Shown one piece after another: positions 46,801-56,129 of a stretch of 64,000 nucleotides of DNA. Source of the DNA: an uncultured Fodinibius sp. (GTDB taxonomy: Bacteria > Bacteroidota > Rhodothermia > Balneolales > Balneolaceae); assembly GCA_913057775.1 (NCBI GenBank), contig CAJXOG010000002.1, positions 62,001 to 126,000 on the forward strand, read 5' to 3'. A program made the position numbers and the translations under genes. Position 1 is the first letter of the stretch, and each line of letters opens with the position of its first letter. The notes under the pieces are model-generated. The model had not been told where the DNA came from. It did not search any database and was given only the letters and a program-made list of their open reading frames with translations.

Positions 46801-47883
46801 ATGAAAAATGTATTAAAAATATTGGCAGTAGGAATCGCTGCTTTTTTCTTGAGTTCATGCGGAGATACAGCCGAAGATGAGTTGGTTGTATATTCAGGAC
46901 GAAGTCAAGGATTGGTTGATCCGCTGGTAGAAGATTTTAAAGAACAAACCGGCATCAATATTGAAGTTCGTTACGGTAATGATGCTGAGCTACTGGCTGT
47001 AATGAGCGAAGAAGGCGATCAAAGTCCGGCCGATATTTACTGGGCCAATACGACCGGCGCGTTAGCTAATGCATCACAGGAAGGCAAGCTGGTTGCGCTT
47101 CCCGACTCGTTGACCACCAAGCCGGCCTCCTATACTTCTTCATCAGGGGAATGGATTCCGGTGACCGTGCGATTTCGAACATTGGCGTACAATTCCAATG
47201 AAGTTGATCCCAGTACCCTTCCTGAATCGGTGATGGATCTTACCGGAATGGAGGAATTTGATGGACGTATAGGATGGACGCCAACCTATTCCAGTTTCTA
47301 TGATTTTATGACAAGCATGCGACTGATCGAAGGTGAGGACACAGCTAAAGAATGGCTGGAAGGGATGCAGGCACTAAATCCTAAATCCTACAGTTCAAAT
47401 ACCCCGATGTTGCAGGCCCTTGCCGGTGGTGAAATTGATATCGCACTGACCAACCATTATTACATTTTGCGGATGAAGCATGGAAGTAAAGGGGGACAAT
47501 CTGCAGATACGGATACCGATACGGACTCTGATTCGGATACTTCTATGGATTCTGGAGGGCTTGATGCTGGTGCAGCTGTAGAAACCTATCATTTCACTGA
47601 AGGCGACGTAGGTAATTTGGCTATGGTAACCGGGGCAGCACAGCTTGCTACTGCTGAGGATCCTGAAAAAGCTCAGCGATTTTTAAGCTTCTTGTTATCG
47701 CAGCATGCACAAAGGTTTGCAGCAGAATCAGTACATGAATATCCGGTAATTCGAGATATTGAACTGCCTGATTATATGCTTGATGCGGAGGAGGCTTTTG
47801 AGCTAAGTCCCGACTATGACTACGAGCAGCTAAAACAGTTAGAAGGAACACTGAATCTGCTTCGCGAAGTCGGACTTATTTAA
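46801..47883 (+). CDS. Iron(III) ABC-transporter substrate-binding lipoprotein with Asp-rich insert
   Basis: A 360-aa lipoprotein (lipobox FLSSC, Cys 20) of the FbpA/FutA iron-binding group. VYSGRSQGLVDPLVEDFKEQTGI is the family start, and the paired tyrosines that bind Fe3+ are Y220-Y221 in LTNHYYILR. A Gly/Asp/Ser/Thr-rich stretch occupies 231-257, with about 16 residues of alternating Asp with Thr or Ser. The family usually has only a short loop there. No permease or ATPase gene is adjacent. Confidence 0.88.
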   Translation: MKNVLKILAVGIAAFFLSSCGDTAEDELVVYSGRSQGLVDPLVEDFKEQTGINIEVRYGNDAELLAVMSEEGDQSPADIYWANTTGALANASQEGKLVALPDSLTTKPASYTSSSGEWIPVTVRFRTLAYNSNEVDPSTLPESVMDLTGMEEFDGRIGWTPTYSSFYDFMTSMRLIEGEDTAKEWLEGMQALNPKSYSSNTPMLQALAGGEIDIALTNHYYILRMKHGSKGGQSADTDTDTDSDSDTSMDSGGLDAGAAVETYHFTEGDVGNLAMVTGAAQLATAEDPEKAQRFLSFLLSQHAQRFAAESVHEYPVIRDIELPDYMLDAEEAFELSPDYDYEQLKQLEGTLNLLREVGLI

Positions 47884-47908
47884 GAGTTCCCTTTGTATTG
47901 AATATTCT

Positions 47909-47939
47909 AAAGCCCTGTCACTTTTGGCAGGGCTTTTTT
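47909..47939 (+). terminator. Terminator after the iron-binding lipoprotein gene
   Basis: AAAGCCCTG pairs with CAGGGCTTT around a 10-base loop, followed by a T-run, 27 bases past the stop codon. Confidence 0.9.
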
Positions 47940-47992
47940 AATTGTGCATAGATCTGTACTTATCTCGATCAGATACTTAGAAAAACGATCAT

Positions 47993-48089
47993 CCGAGAGC
48001 GGGAATTAATTCCCGCGATATTTATCTTATGTCAGGAGCAGAGTAGAAAGACCTCTCGGAAATTGTTCAAGCGGGAGTATAACTCCCTT
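47993..48089. repeat. Cluster of palindromic elements
   Basis: Within this gap there is a perfect 18-bp palindrome GCGGGAATTAATTCCCGC (47999-48016), an outer inverted pair CCGAGAG/CTCTCGG (47993-47999, 48053-48059) and the hairpin GGGAGT-ATA-ACTCCC (48073-48087). CGGGAGTATAACTCCCTT at 48072-48089 is an exact copy of 113-130 on the other strand. No gene is visible in the remaining bases 47940-48151. Confidence 0.6.
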
Positions 48090-48151
48090 AAAGCCATGCA
48101 TAATTTTTTCAGGTAAATAGCTATAAATTGACAATGGTTTTTCAAAGATCT

Positions 48152-50635
48152 CTAAATTTCTATCCCTACAGAAAAATAGAAGTTGCGAATTTTAGCAGGA
48201 ATGATACCCGGTCCCGGATAGCCGGTAGCCCGTCTCGTAAAATACTTTTCATTCATCAAATTATTGACGCCTCCTTCCAGCGTAAAACGGCTAAAACTGT
48301 ATTTGGCGGATAAATCCATTACCTGATAAGAAGGTATGATGCCTTCGATAGCGGTGGGTGTACGTCGAGCGTTGGAAGCATCAGAGAAGTGTTCGGCGAC
48401 ATAGGAAAATTGATAGGATGCTTCAAAACCGCTTTTGGAAAAAGTGAGTCCCGCTTTAAAATTCAGAGGGGGGACGAGCTCTACGTCATTACCCTCAATC
48501 CCGGGCTCATGAGACTCAGTATACGTGGCGTGAATAAGTGCCAGGTTTGTAAAAACGGATAGACGGCTTTCTGTATCGAGGTCAAAAAGTTTTAGCAGGT
48601 CAACTTCGGCAAATGATTCGATGCCGTAGATTTTGGCATCGGCAATGTTTGTGCGATACCGAAAGGTACGGTCGATTAAGTCATTAAATTTGGGATTTGG
48701 CTCGGTGCGCAGTACCGTCCCGATTCGATCTTCATACGAGAGGTGAAACACAGTTGCATCATATTGAAAGAGGTCATCAACCTGCCCTCGAATACCCAAA
48801 TCAATATTATAGCCGCGCTCATCTTGTATATTGGGATCCACCTCAAGGTTGCCAACATCCACTCGGATGTCATTAAAATTCATGGCGCGATAGTTCTGGG
48901 AAAAGTTCCCGTAAATTTCAATGCCACTGCTTGGTCGGTAACTCGATCCGATGCCAAAGAGCACAAGGGAGCGTTCTCGACTGCGGTCTTCGGTGATGCG
49001 TTCATCGACCAGAATATTGCCGGCCAGATCTCTTACAATATTGCGATAATAACCTTCGGCTTCGGTTTTGATGTATTCAAAACGAAAGCCGGGTGTAATA
49101 CTGAATTTAGGTGTTATGTTGAAAATATTTTCTACAAAGACGGATCGGTTTTGGCTGGGGAGATCAAAATCAGATCCTTCGAGATTTGCGGGATTAAGGT
49201 ATCGAAATCGGGGTTCGCTGCCATCAGGCCCATTACCTTGACGACGATGAGTATAGCCGTTATAAAAACGGGTGCCGGCTAAGAAGACGGAGATCCCATC
49301 GAGGAAGTCATAGCGATGAATAAGGCGCGTTTCGTTACCCCAGTTTTGGAAGTCATCTTTAAGTAGGTCGCGCTCTCCTCCGAAGTCAAGTCGATCTATG
49401 CGTTGCAGGTTCCCAAGGGCATCACGACCGGCAAGCAAGCCAAAAAAGCGGCTGTTAATTCTGGTTTTACTGTTAAAGATATAGTCCGTATCAAGGGCAA
49501 GAATATTCCAGTTCACTTTAAACCAGTTCCGTTCCCGGTTCGATTGGCTGGGATTATCATAAAATTGGGCATCGGTCAGTCCACCGGGCTGCTGCGCCAG
49601 ATAATACATGTGGGTATATTCCGGTGTTAAGGTAAGTTTTTCGGTCAGGTTAATGTCAAAAGAAACATATGCGGTATGCTGATCGAGCTGAGAATTGGGC
49701 CGCCATCCATCGCTCGTTTTATACTGGTAGAAGCCGTAATAACTGATATCACCTTTAGTACCACCCACACTGTTAAAAGAATTAAATAATCCGAATGAAC
49801 CAACCGATTGATTGGTATTTAGCTCGAAGGGGGTATCTTCGGGGCCGTCCTTAAATTCGAAATTAAGCATGCCGCCAAACTGCGTCCCGTACTGTAGGGA
49901 AGCCGCGCCCCGAATAATCTCGATGCGTTCCAAGGCTTGCACAGGAGGCGTATAATAGCTTTCAGGATATCCGAGGGCATCAGCGGCGATATCATATCCG
50001 TTCTGCCTAGTATTGAAATTAGAATTACGTTTGGGACTTAATCCGCGTCCGCCCACACTGGTTTGTATGCCGGCATCTCCGCTTTGCCATATATTAAGTC
50101 CGGGCACTTTGGAATAGACTTGCCGGTTGTTATTTGTTGCCTTGTTAACAACCATGTCATCAAGGACAAGTACTTCATTTTTTTTGCTCTCGTTGATGGT
50201 CACTCCTTCGACGGCTTGCAGACGGGTGATTCCATTCGTTTGTTGCTGTTGTTTCCCATCAACAACGACTTCTTCCATTTCACTCTCAAACCCCCTGAGT
50301 TGAAAATTCTTTTCTGTGTCACCGTTAGTGATACTTACTGATTTGCTTTGTGTTTGCTTACCGGGATAATATGCGATAACAATATAATTGCCGGGAGATA
50401 TACCACGAATAACATATTCTCCTTTTTTATTGGTAAGTGTTTTGGATTGATATTGAACAGGCACAGCCTCTCCGGTTTTTGAACTATCTTCAGATACATA
50501 GATGCGAACCTCCTCTATAGGAGTCCCACTCTTATCAGTAGCGGTACCTGATAAAGTAAAACTCTGAGCAAACGCTAGATCAAAAGAAAAAAGGATCAAA
50601 CAAATTAAAAAGGGTACTACACGAAGCTTCATCAT
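48152..50635 (-). CDS. TonB-dependent outer-membrane receptor, iron/siderophore (FecA-like)
   Basis: An 827-aa outer-membrane receptor. Signal peptide at 1-23, carboxypeptidase-regulatory-like (CarboxypepD_reg) domain at about 27-112, TonB plug at about 145-270 (VYSKVPGLNIWQSGDAGIQT...) and a 22-strand barrel for the rest. It matches the FecA-like group. It starts inside the HTTM gene's stop (4-base ATGA overlap), as last gene of the iron operon. Ligand is likely a ferric siderophore or citrate, not proven. Confidence 0.9.
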   Translation of the reverse strand: MMKLRVVPFLICLILFSFDLAFAQSFTLSGTATDKSGTPIEEVRIYVSEDSSKTGEAVPVQYQSKTLTNKKGEYVIRGISPGNYIVIAYYPGKQTQSKSVSITNGDTEKNFQLRGFESEMEEVVVDGKQQQQTNGITRLQAVEGVTINESKKNEVLVLDDMVVNKATNNNRQVYSKVPGLNIWQSGDAGIQTSVGGRGLSPKRNSNFNTRQNGYDIAADALGYPESYYTPPVQALERIEIIRGAASLQYGTQFGGMLNFEFKDGPEDTPFELNTNQSVGSFGLFNSFNSVGGTKGDISYYGFYQYKTSDGWRPNSQLDQHTAYVSFDINLTEKLTLTPEYTHMYYLAQQPGGLTDAQFYDNPSQSNRERNWFKVNWNILALDTDYIFNSKTRINSRFFGLLAGRDALGNLQRIDRLDFGGERDLLKDDFQNWGNETRLIHRYDFLDGISVFLAGTRFYNGYTHRRQGNGPDGSEPRFRYLNPANLEGSDFDLPSQNRSVFVENIFNITPKFSITPGFRFEYIKTEAEGYYRNIVRDLAGNILVDERITEDRSRERSLVLFGIGSSYRPSSGIEIYGNFSQNYRAMNFNDIRVDVGNLEVDPNIQDERGYNIDLGIRGQVDDLFQYDATVFHLSYEDRIGTVLRTEPNPKFNDLIDRTFRYRTNIADAKIYGIESFAEVDLLKLFDLDTESRLSVFTNLALIHATYTESHEPGIEGNDVELVPPLNFKAGLTFSKSGFEASYQFSYVAEHFSDASNARRTPTAIEGIIPSYQVMDLSAKYSFSRFTLEGGVNNLMNEKYFTRRATGYPGPGIIPAKIRNFYFSVGIEI

Positions 50636-52032
50636 TGCAGATTCTTAAACCAATTTTGTTGTTTTTCATTAAAAGGAAGAATCCAGTCTTTGTGAGCAAA
50701 TCCGCGTTCTTGCACGGTTAGATCTACATTGGGATCAATCAATAGTTGGCTGCGTCGTCCGTTGAGTGTTACGTTGGATGTTACCGTAACTTCTACATCC
50801 CCGCCAAAGTTCTTCTGGTATTCGTCTTCAAGGTGATGGGCAAATTGCAGGATCATGTCCGGTCGTGTGGACATCTCCTTTTCTTGATTTGGTGTGAGGT
50901 AGTCCCAGTTTCTAACCTGCCATTCATTTCCTGTTTCGGGATTTCGTATGTGAAAGGTAGCATGTCCCGCTTTTTCCATAAGCATAACCCGCCACGAAAA
51001 GCGAAATCCTTGCTCAGTCCAGAAAATATTGCCGGGATAGAGCATAAAACGAAGCGGCACTAAAAACTGAAGAATAAAATGGATGATAAGGATACTGCTT
51101 ATTATTGATTTTTTACTACCATTTATCTGAAAAGCTTTCTTATCAGTAGCTTTTGACTCCGGCTGGGAAAATGGGAGAAAGTTTGTAAAGCTGGATATAA
51201 ACCGAATAACTTTTTGATGGAAATCCGATGAAAAGAAAATGAGGGTACACAAAATCATAATGAATGGAAACATGCCGATCTGAAACAGGAACCAGGTGAA
51301 CATATGAAAAACGATCACGGCCAGGTATGCCGGAATTCGGGTTCGTTTCCAGAGAAGAAAAAAGGTGATGGTGAGATCGTAAAAGGCTCCTGCCCAGCTG
51401 AAAATATAGGCGCTTGCCGTATATTCAAGCAGGGGACCGACGATTGGGAGGTCGGCATTGGCGGGCAGCCAGATTTGAAGCGGCATGGCATTGAGCAGCC
51501 AGTCGGGATTGAGTTTGGCTACGCCGGCAAAAAAGTATACGAGTCCCAGTTGCAGTTTAAACATGTTGATGGTCCATGCGGGCACGTAGTTGCGACGAAG
51601 CGAAGGTTTGCGTAGGATGTCAAGGGAAAAGCTGCGATGAGCTGGAACGAACATCAGCAGAAAACTGACGATGCTGACAAAGTAGTAGTGGTTTAGGTAG
51701 TTGGTTTTGTCGATGAGCTCGACGTAGGTGAAAGTCAGGAAAAAGATGACGATACCGAAGCGATAAAAATAGCCCAGCATAATAGATAGGGCCGCGATTC
51801 CCATCCCCAAAAATAGCAAGTACATGCCGGTTTCTCCCAGCGGCGTTACCCAGTCGAAGCCGTAAAAAGTGAAAAAATAATCGGGTTTAATGTACAGCCC
51901 ATAGATCCATCCTTTGGCGGCAAATCGTATAATGCTCACCAACATGATGAATCCAAAAAGGAAACGGAATACCGCCAGCGGCGCAATGGAAATGCGCCCT
52001 GTAATATGTTTTTTAATCGCTTCGGGAATCAT
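50632..52032 (-). CDS. HTTM-domain membrane protein
   Basis: A 466-aa polytopic protein of the HTTM family (vitamin K-dependent gamma-carboxylase-like). Several hydrophobic helices fill residues 15-300, with LVYFFAGVAKLNPDWLLNAMPLQIWL as the recognisable core. A soluble C-terminal part of about 120 residues follows. HTTM genes often sit with imelysin and TonB receptors. It lies 6 bases after the imelysin gene and overlaps the TonB gene by 4. Confidence 0.88.
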   Translation of the reverse strand: MIPEAIKKHITGRISIAPLAVFRFLFGFIMLVSIIRFAAKGWIYGLYIKPDYFFTFYGFDWVTPLGETGMYLLFLGMGIAALSIMLGYFYRFGIVIFFLTFTYVELIDKTNYLNHYYFVSIVSFLLMFVPAHRSFSLDILRKPSLRRNYVPAWTINMFKLQLGLVYFFAGVAKLNPDWLLNAMPLQIWLPANADLPIVGPLLEYTASAYIFSWAGAFYDLTITFFLLWKRTRIPAYLAVIVFHMFTWFLFQIGMFPFIMILCTLIFFSSDFHQKVIRFISSFTNFLPFSQPESKATDKKAFQINGSKKSIISSILIIHFILQFLVPLRFMLYPGNIFWTEQGFRFSWRVMLMEKAGHATFHIRNPETGNEWQVRNWDYLTPNQEKEMSTRPDMILQFAHHLEDEYQKNFGGDVEVTVTSNVTLNGRRSQLLIDPNVDLTVQERGFAHKDWILPFNEKQQNWFKNLQ

Positions 52033-52038
52033 GCGTCG

Positions 52039-53139
52039 TTAATCACCATCGTTATCTTGATAGGTAATGGTGATGCCGAGAATCGAGGTCATATCGGCCT
52101 TGAGAAGCGTTACAACCTGCTGCATTTCTTCGAAGGTAGTTAAGACAGGATCATTGTTTTCTTCAATCCGCTGCGAAAGCGGATCACTGAGTCCATCGAG
52201 TGCAGACTGCGCCTCATCAATTTGAGTTTGTATTTCACTGGACAGATCTCCAGCTCCGAGTGCTTCGAGATTATCGTCCAGTCCTCTGCTATCACCGCCG
52301 GTGAAGATCCTTTCTACCTGCTGTAAATTTGCCGAGGCCAGCTCGACAGAATATCCGCCGTAGTAGGCCTCCACAGCTAAGGGACGAGGAGTTCCCGCAC
52401 TTCGTACTCCGGCAGGAATACCGATTTTGCCGTCGCGCAGAAAACGTTCATAATGCTTAACATAACTGTTGATAAGCATGCCCAAAGAGCTTCCTACATC
52501 AGTACCGGCATTTTCCTCGCTCAAAAACATGCCGATATAATCTCCACCGGAAGCCTGCCAGTCTTCTGTGGCCGTATCTACTTTTTCTTTCACGAATGAG
52601 ATATTGCCAAGTAGGTAATCAAGGCGGTTGTCGGCGTCAGTGTCGGTGGTATACATCGATAGTATTTCTTCATTGGTGTCTCCGACCCCGTGCAACAGAT
52701 AGCCAAGAGCAGGGAGACCAGCCGCATCGCGGCTGTCTATGGTACCGAACGAGTCCTCGCCGCTGGATACCCTGTCAGAAATTTTTCCGGTATCAACCGG
52801 ATAGGTGTTTAGCGAGGCTCGCAGTAAAACTGATTCAGAAGGTCCAAATTGAAATGGACTTGCATCCTGCCATGCCAACCGGGCACTTTTAAGAGCTTCT
52901 TGAAGTGTTTCTAAGTTTTCAAGTGTGCGTTCTGTTTCAAAATCCTCCGCTGCAACCTGTAAATCATCAACAGATGTTTGCAGCGATTCAAATGCTGGTA
53001 CGATAATATTATTACCATAGTTTTCGAGCATGGCCGCTCGATCAAAATTTGACTGATCATCAGATGAAGTGTTACTGCTGCATGCTCCGGTGAGGAGCAG
53101 AAGTAACGTAATAAGAAGAGTAGTTCGAAAGTGTAACAT
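52039..53139 (-). CDS. Imelysin family lipoprotein
   Basis: A 366-aa exported lipoprotein (lipobox LTGAC, Cys 20) of the imelysin/peptidase M75 family. LPALGYLLHG and the region around ASPFQFGPSE match the domain core. Imelysin-type proteins are iron-regulated and linked with iron uptake; peptidase activity is doubtful. It is second in the operon, 62 bases after the DUF4856 gene. Confidence 0.9.
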   Translation of the reverse strand: MLHFRTTLLITLLLLLTGACSSNTSSDDQSNFDRAAMLENYGNNIIVPAFESLQTSVDDLQVAAEDFETERTLENLETLQEALKSARLAWQDASPFQFGPSESVLLRASLNTYPVDTGKISDRVSSGEDSFGTIDSRDAAGLPALGYLLHGVGDTNEEILSMYTTDTDADNRLDYLLGNISFVKEKVDTATEDWQASGGDYIGMFLSEENAGTDVGSSLGMLINSYVKHYERFLRDGKIGIPAGVRSAGTPRPLAVEAYYGGYSVELASANLQQVERIFTGGDSRGLDDNLEALGAGDLSSEIQTQIDEAQSALDGLSDPLSQRIEENNDPVLTTFEEMQQVVTLLKADMTSILGITITYQDNDGD

Positions 53140-53201
53140 AGGATTGTTGAATTAAAGGAGAACCGAATCCTAAGAAGGATCCGGTTCTATGATTGAAATT
53201 C

Positions 53202-54368
53202 TTACAGCTGATCTTGAACGGATTCGAGATCGGGATACGTTTCAACAAGCGTAGCTTTGGCATTGTTCAATCCCTCGGGAGTAACTTGCCAGAAGTTACC
53301 GTTTTCGCCGAAATCAGTGTTTAAGATTTGATTGACCTGATCGTTGGTAATCTTTCTATTGGGGCTATACTTGAGTGCATTCACAAATGCCCATGCTTCT
53401 GAGAGTGCATGAAATGCTTCGCCAGTGTTACCATTATTAAGTTGGCTAATAGTACTGTTGATGTAGTGGACTGCAGTAGCAGCTGAAATGAGTTCGAGCT
53501 CCTCATACAGAATGTCTACTTGTTCATCAAGTACTTCTTGATTGTCGTTGACGATAGCCGTACGCCCGAGAATAAATGCTTCCATCACTTTATCGTTGAA
53601 TCCAAGCTGCTCGTCGGATCCATTCGAATAGTCGCTCCAGAACCGAAGCTCATCGTTACGCGATTCAGGCCAATCTGATTCGAAATCTACCGGTGCGTTA
53701 AAATAGCCATAGGCTTCGTCGAAGTGATGTTCTTTTGAAGTGTAATTAGCTCCTTCTTCTGTTTCACTGTTTTCAACATCGGGACCGATACGGTCATCTG
53801 TCAGATACACGTTGAAAATCTGATTGTAAAAAACGGCCCCCATCAATCCTTTTTCGACGAGTTGAGTAAATTCACGTCCTTTCTCATCGACCAGAATATC
53901 GTTGCCACTTTCTTCGCGTTCAAGGAGACCTGCAACGCCATCTTGGGCTCGAATACCGTTACTGCCGTTTTCGCTGGCTGCTTCTGCATCAGCAAAAATA
54001 TCGGTAAACAAATTGTTGTCAAGATCGGGAGCGAAGGTTTTGCTTTTTAAATCACGATCGGAAGTAAACGAAAAGTTACCGCCTCCGTCACCGTTTGTAT
54101 TTTCAAACATGTCGTTAAGGGCTTGCTCGGAGATCACTTCGCCTTCGTGTGCTGTAGCAATGTATGCTTTCATTTCTTCAACCATGTCGAGCCGATCGTT
54201 TTGGCCGGGATATGCGACGGTTGATTCACCATCGCGGGTAAATTCATAGTTATCGGGAGGTTGAATGCTTGAGTCGTCATCATCGCTGCCTATGATATCA
54301 CAAGAGGAGATGACTAGTGATATTGCGAGAACTGGTAACACGAGTTTGGATAGTGCGGTCCGTAACAT
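53202..54368 (-). CDS. DUF4856 imelysin-like lipoprotein
   Basis: A 388-aa lipoprotein (lipobox LVISSC, Cys 23) followed by an acidic linker GSDDDDSS. The mature protein matches DUF4856, an imelysin-related family that precedes imelysin genes in Bacteroidota iron loci; GLMGAVFYNQIFNVYL is its typical core. It opens the operon. Two candidate operator sites lie 17-70 bases before its start. Confidence 0.88.
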   Translation of the reverse strand: MLRTALSKLVLPVLAISLVISSCDIIGSDDDDSSIQPPDNYEFTRDGESTVAYPGQNDRLDMVEEMKAYIATAHEGEVISEQALNDMFENTNGDGGGNFSFTSDRDLKSKTFAPDLDNNLFTDIFADAEAASENGSNGIRAQDGVAGLLEREESGNDILVDEKGREFTQLVEKGLMGAVFYNQIFNVYLTDDRIGPDVENSETEEGANYTSKEHHFDEAYGYFNAPVDFESDWPESRNDELRFWSDYSNGSDEQLGFNDKVMEAFILGRTAIVNDNQEVLDEQVDILYEELELISAATAVHYINSTISQLNNGNTGEAFHALSEAWAFVNALKYSPNRKITNDQVNQILNTDFGENGNFWQVTPEGLNNAKATLVETYPDLESVQDQL

Positions 54369-54384
54369 TTTTGGATATATTTAT

Positions 54385-54438
54385 TTATATTAATTCTAAT
54401 TAGCGAGAGAAAATAATAACTATGTAGACTAATTCTAA
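54385..54438. promoter_or_regulatory. Two candidate iron operators upstream of the DUF4856 operon
   Basis: TTATATTAATTCTAA (54385-54399) and GTAGACTAATTCTAA (54424-54438) are each close to TTAGA-N5-TCTAA, share TAATTCTAA and are 39 bases apart. The second shares a 17-base word, with one mismatch, with the hemH upstream region. They lie 17-31 and 56-70 bases before the first gene, where a repressor would block transcription. Confidence 0.55.
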
Positions 54439-54524
54439 ATAATAATTCCAATTTTAGTGGCTTTTTGATGTAGTCAGAAAAGTCAAAGAGGTTTTAGTAA
54501 AGAAGAGAGTACAGGGAAGAAACC

Positions 54525-56024
54525 TCAATCTCGATCCGAAAAAATATCCATCAATTCATTAAGTAAGCTATTTCCAACAACCGAAAGCTTTTCTTGTCGA
54601 CCCATTGAGAGAAAGCGCAGGAATTTTCTAAGCTCTACCAATACGTAGGGAGGACTTGTTACCAGTGAATCACTTTTTATGATATGATCCCAGTCCAGGG
54701 GACGTTGAAATTCCACGCCGTGTTTCTCCATTGTTTCTTTGTATAGATGTGCGATAAGTCCGTAGCCGATGGTTGTAGGATGAATGCCATCGAGGCTGAA
54801 AATGCCTCCCTTGTAGACTTTTCCTGATTCACGGTCAATCCTTAAATAATCGGTACTCAATTTGGGATTATCGGGGTTCTCTAAGAGATGTTTGGTATCG
54901 GGATTGCGTTTTATGGCCTGGCAGAATTCTTGGGGATAGGGCAACCGCATTTTGTTTCCTAGCCTGCGCCGGGCAATACCGCTCACATATCGATTGAGCG
55001 GAACGGTAATCCAGCCGTATTCGTCTGCAACATCTCGAATAATGGTGTTGTACTCATCAACATGTTGATCAAGTGATATAGCCTGTTCCTTGGTGAGGTG
55101 GGGATGTTTATCAGGATTAAAATCTGCATCCCAAATCCAGAAGCGCGTATAGTAGTCGAAGTATCCGGTATGACCTTCGCGGGACTTATCTGCATTGACT
55201 CCGCGTGTAACAGGGGGAATCGTGACGTAGGGAATGGTTTGGGTAATAACCCGTTCAGCCCCAATCTTACTTACCCTTTCAGCCAGTTTGCGGTACTCTT
55301 GCTCAAAATGCTCGGGACGATAGACCGTGTATTTACGTTTGGAAGGGAACTTGTCCAAATCCTCTTCTTCGGAAAGTTCATACTTTAAGTCAGATGCCGC
55401 ACCAATAACATTATTGTGTCCCGCTGAAACGATGAGGTTTTCAATACCCCCATGCTTTTGCAGGTATTCTGCGTTGTCGAGTTGCGTGAACTTACTGAAC
55501 TTTTCGTCGAATGAAGGATTGAGTACCAATCGGGCGGTAACGTACATAGCGTGATCGGGAAGCATATCAAAGATTGAATACGTCTCAGGCTGGGTTTCAA
55601 CATGTTGCCGGCTGTTCTGTTCGGTAATCATCCAGGTATCGTTCATGGCAAATCCCCAAATCGATTGGTTGTGGTAGGGCATGTCCCGATCCTGTTTGAG
55701 GGGCTTTATCTTTCCCTCCCAATAGTGTTTTACGCGCCGCAGGGTTGAGTACAGATGAGTGATGGCGGGCAGATATTCGTTCCATTCAATTGATTCGCCA
55801 AATTCATCCGAGAGTCCCCGGGCCAATACTTCGAGATTAAGGGGGATGCCTGCCTGGGCGGTAAACCGTGGCTGATCAAAATCCGGTTCAGGTTCCCAAC
55901 ACTGACGCAAAAAATTGGGAAAGTTGAGATCAGTGCGATATACCCCTCCGTTTTGAAATCCCTGGCTGACACTGTCACCCAGCACTACAAGCTTATGTTT
56001 AGGATCTGTTTTATTGCTGATCAC
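54525..56024 (-). CDS. SGNH/GDSL hydrolase-like protein
   Basis: A 499-aa protein without signal peptide. GDSVSQGF (about 16-23) is block I, VSAGHNNVIG the block III equivalent and LDGIHPTTIGYG block V with the catalytic Asp/His pair. It is longer than most SGNH hydrolases, with helical inserts and a C-terminal extension of about 60 residues. Substrate unknown; esterase or lipase activity is the family expectation. Confidence 0.8.
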   Translation of the reverse strand: MISNKTDPKHKLVVLGDSVSQGFQNGGVYRTDLNFPNFLRQCWEPEPDFDQPRFTAQAGIPLNLEVLARGLSDEFGESIEWNEYLPAITHLYSTLRRVKHYWEGKIKPLKQDRDMPYHNQSIWGFAMNDTWMITEQNSRQHVETQPETYSIFDMLPDHAMYVTARLVLNPSFDEKFSKFTQLDNAEYLQKHGGIENLIVSAGHNNVIGAASDLKYELSEEEDLDKFPSKRKYTVYRPEHFEQEYRKLAERVSKIGAERVITQTIPYVTIPPVTRGVNADKSREGHTGYFDYYTRFWIWDADFNPDKHPHLTKEQAISLDQHVDEYNTIIRDVADEYGWITVPLNRYVSGIARRRLGNKMRLPYPQEFCQAIKRNPDTKHLLENPDNPKLSTDYLRIDRESGKVYKGGIFSLDGIHPTTIGYGLIAHLYKETMEKHGVEFQRPLDWDHIIKSDSLVTSPPYVLVELRKFLRFLSMGRQEKLSVVGNSLLNELMDIFSDRD

Positions 56025-56129
56025 AGGTAAAATGGAATCTTAGCCATCCGGCTTAGAATTATGATTAAACTTCCTGAGAATAAGTCGTATCTTAATAGGT
56101 CTTTTTTTCAAACAGAATGTACTAAAAGG

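Noticed and set aside
56061-56129. Extended N-terminus of the AhpD-like protein
   Set aside because: The first 23 residues have no family match, whereas MSKIESNRLEEF is a typical opening.
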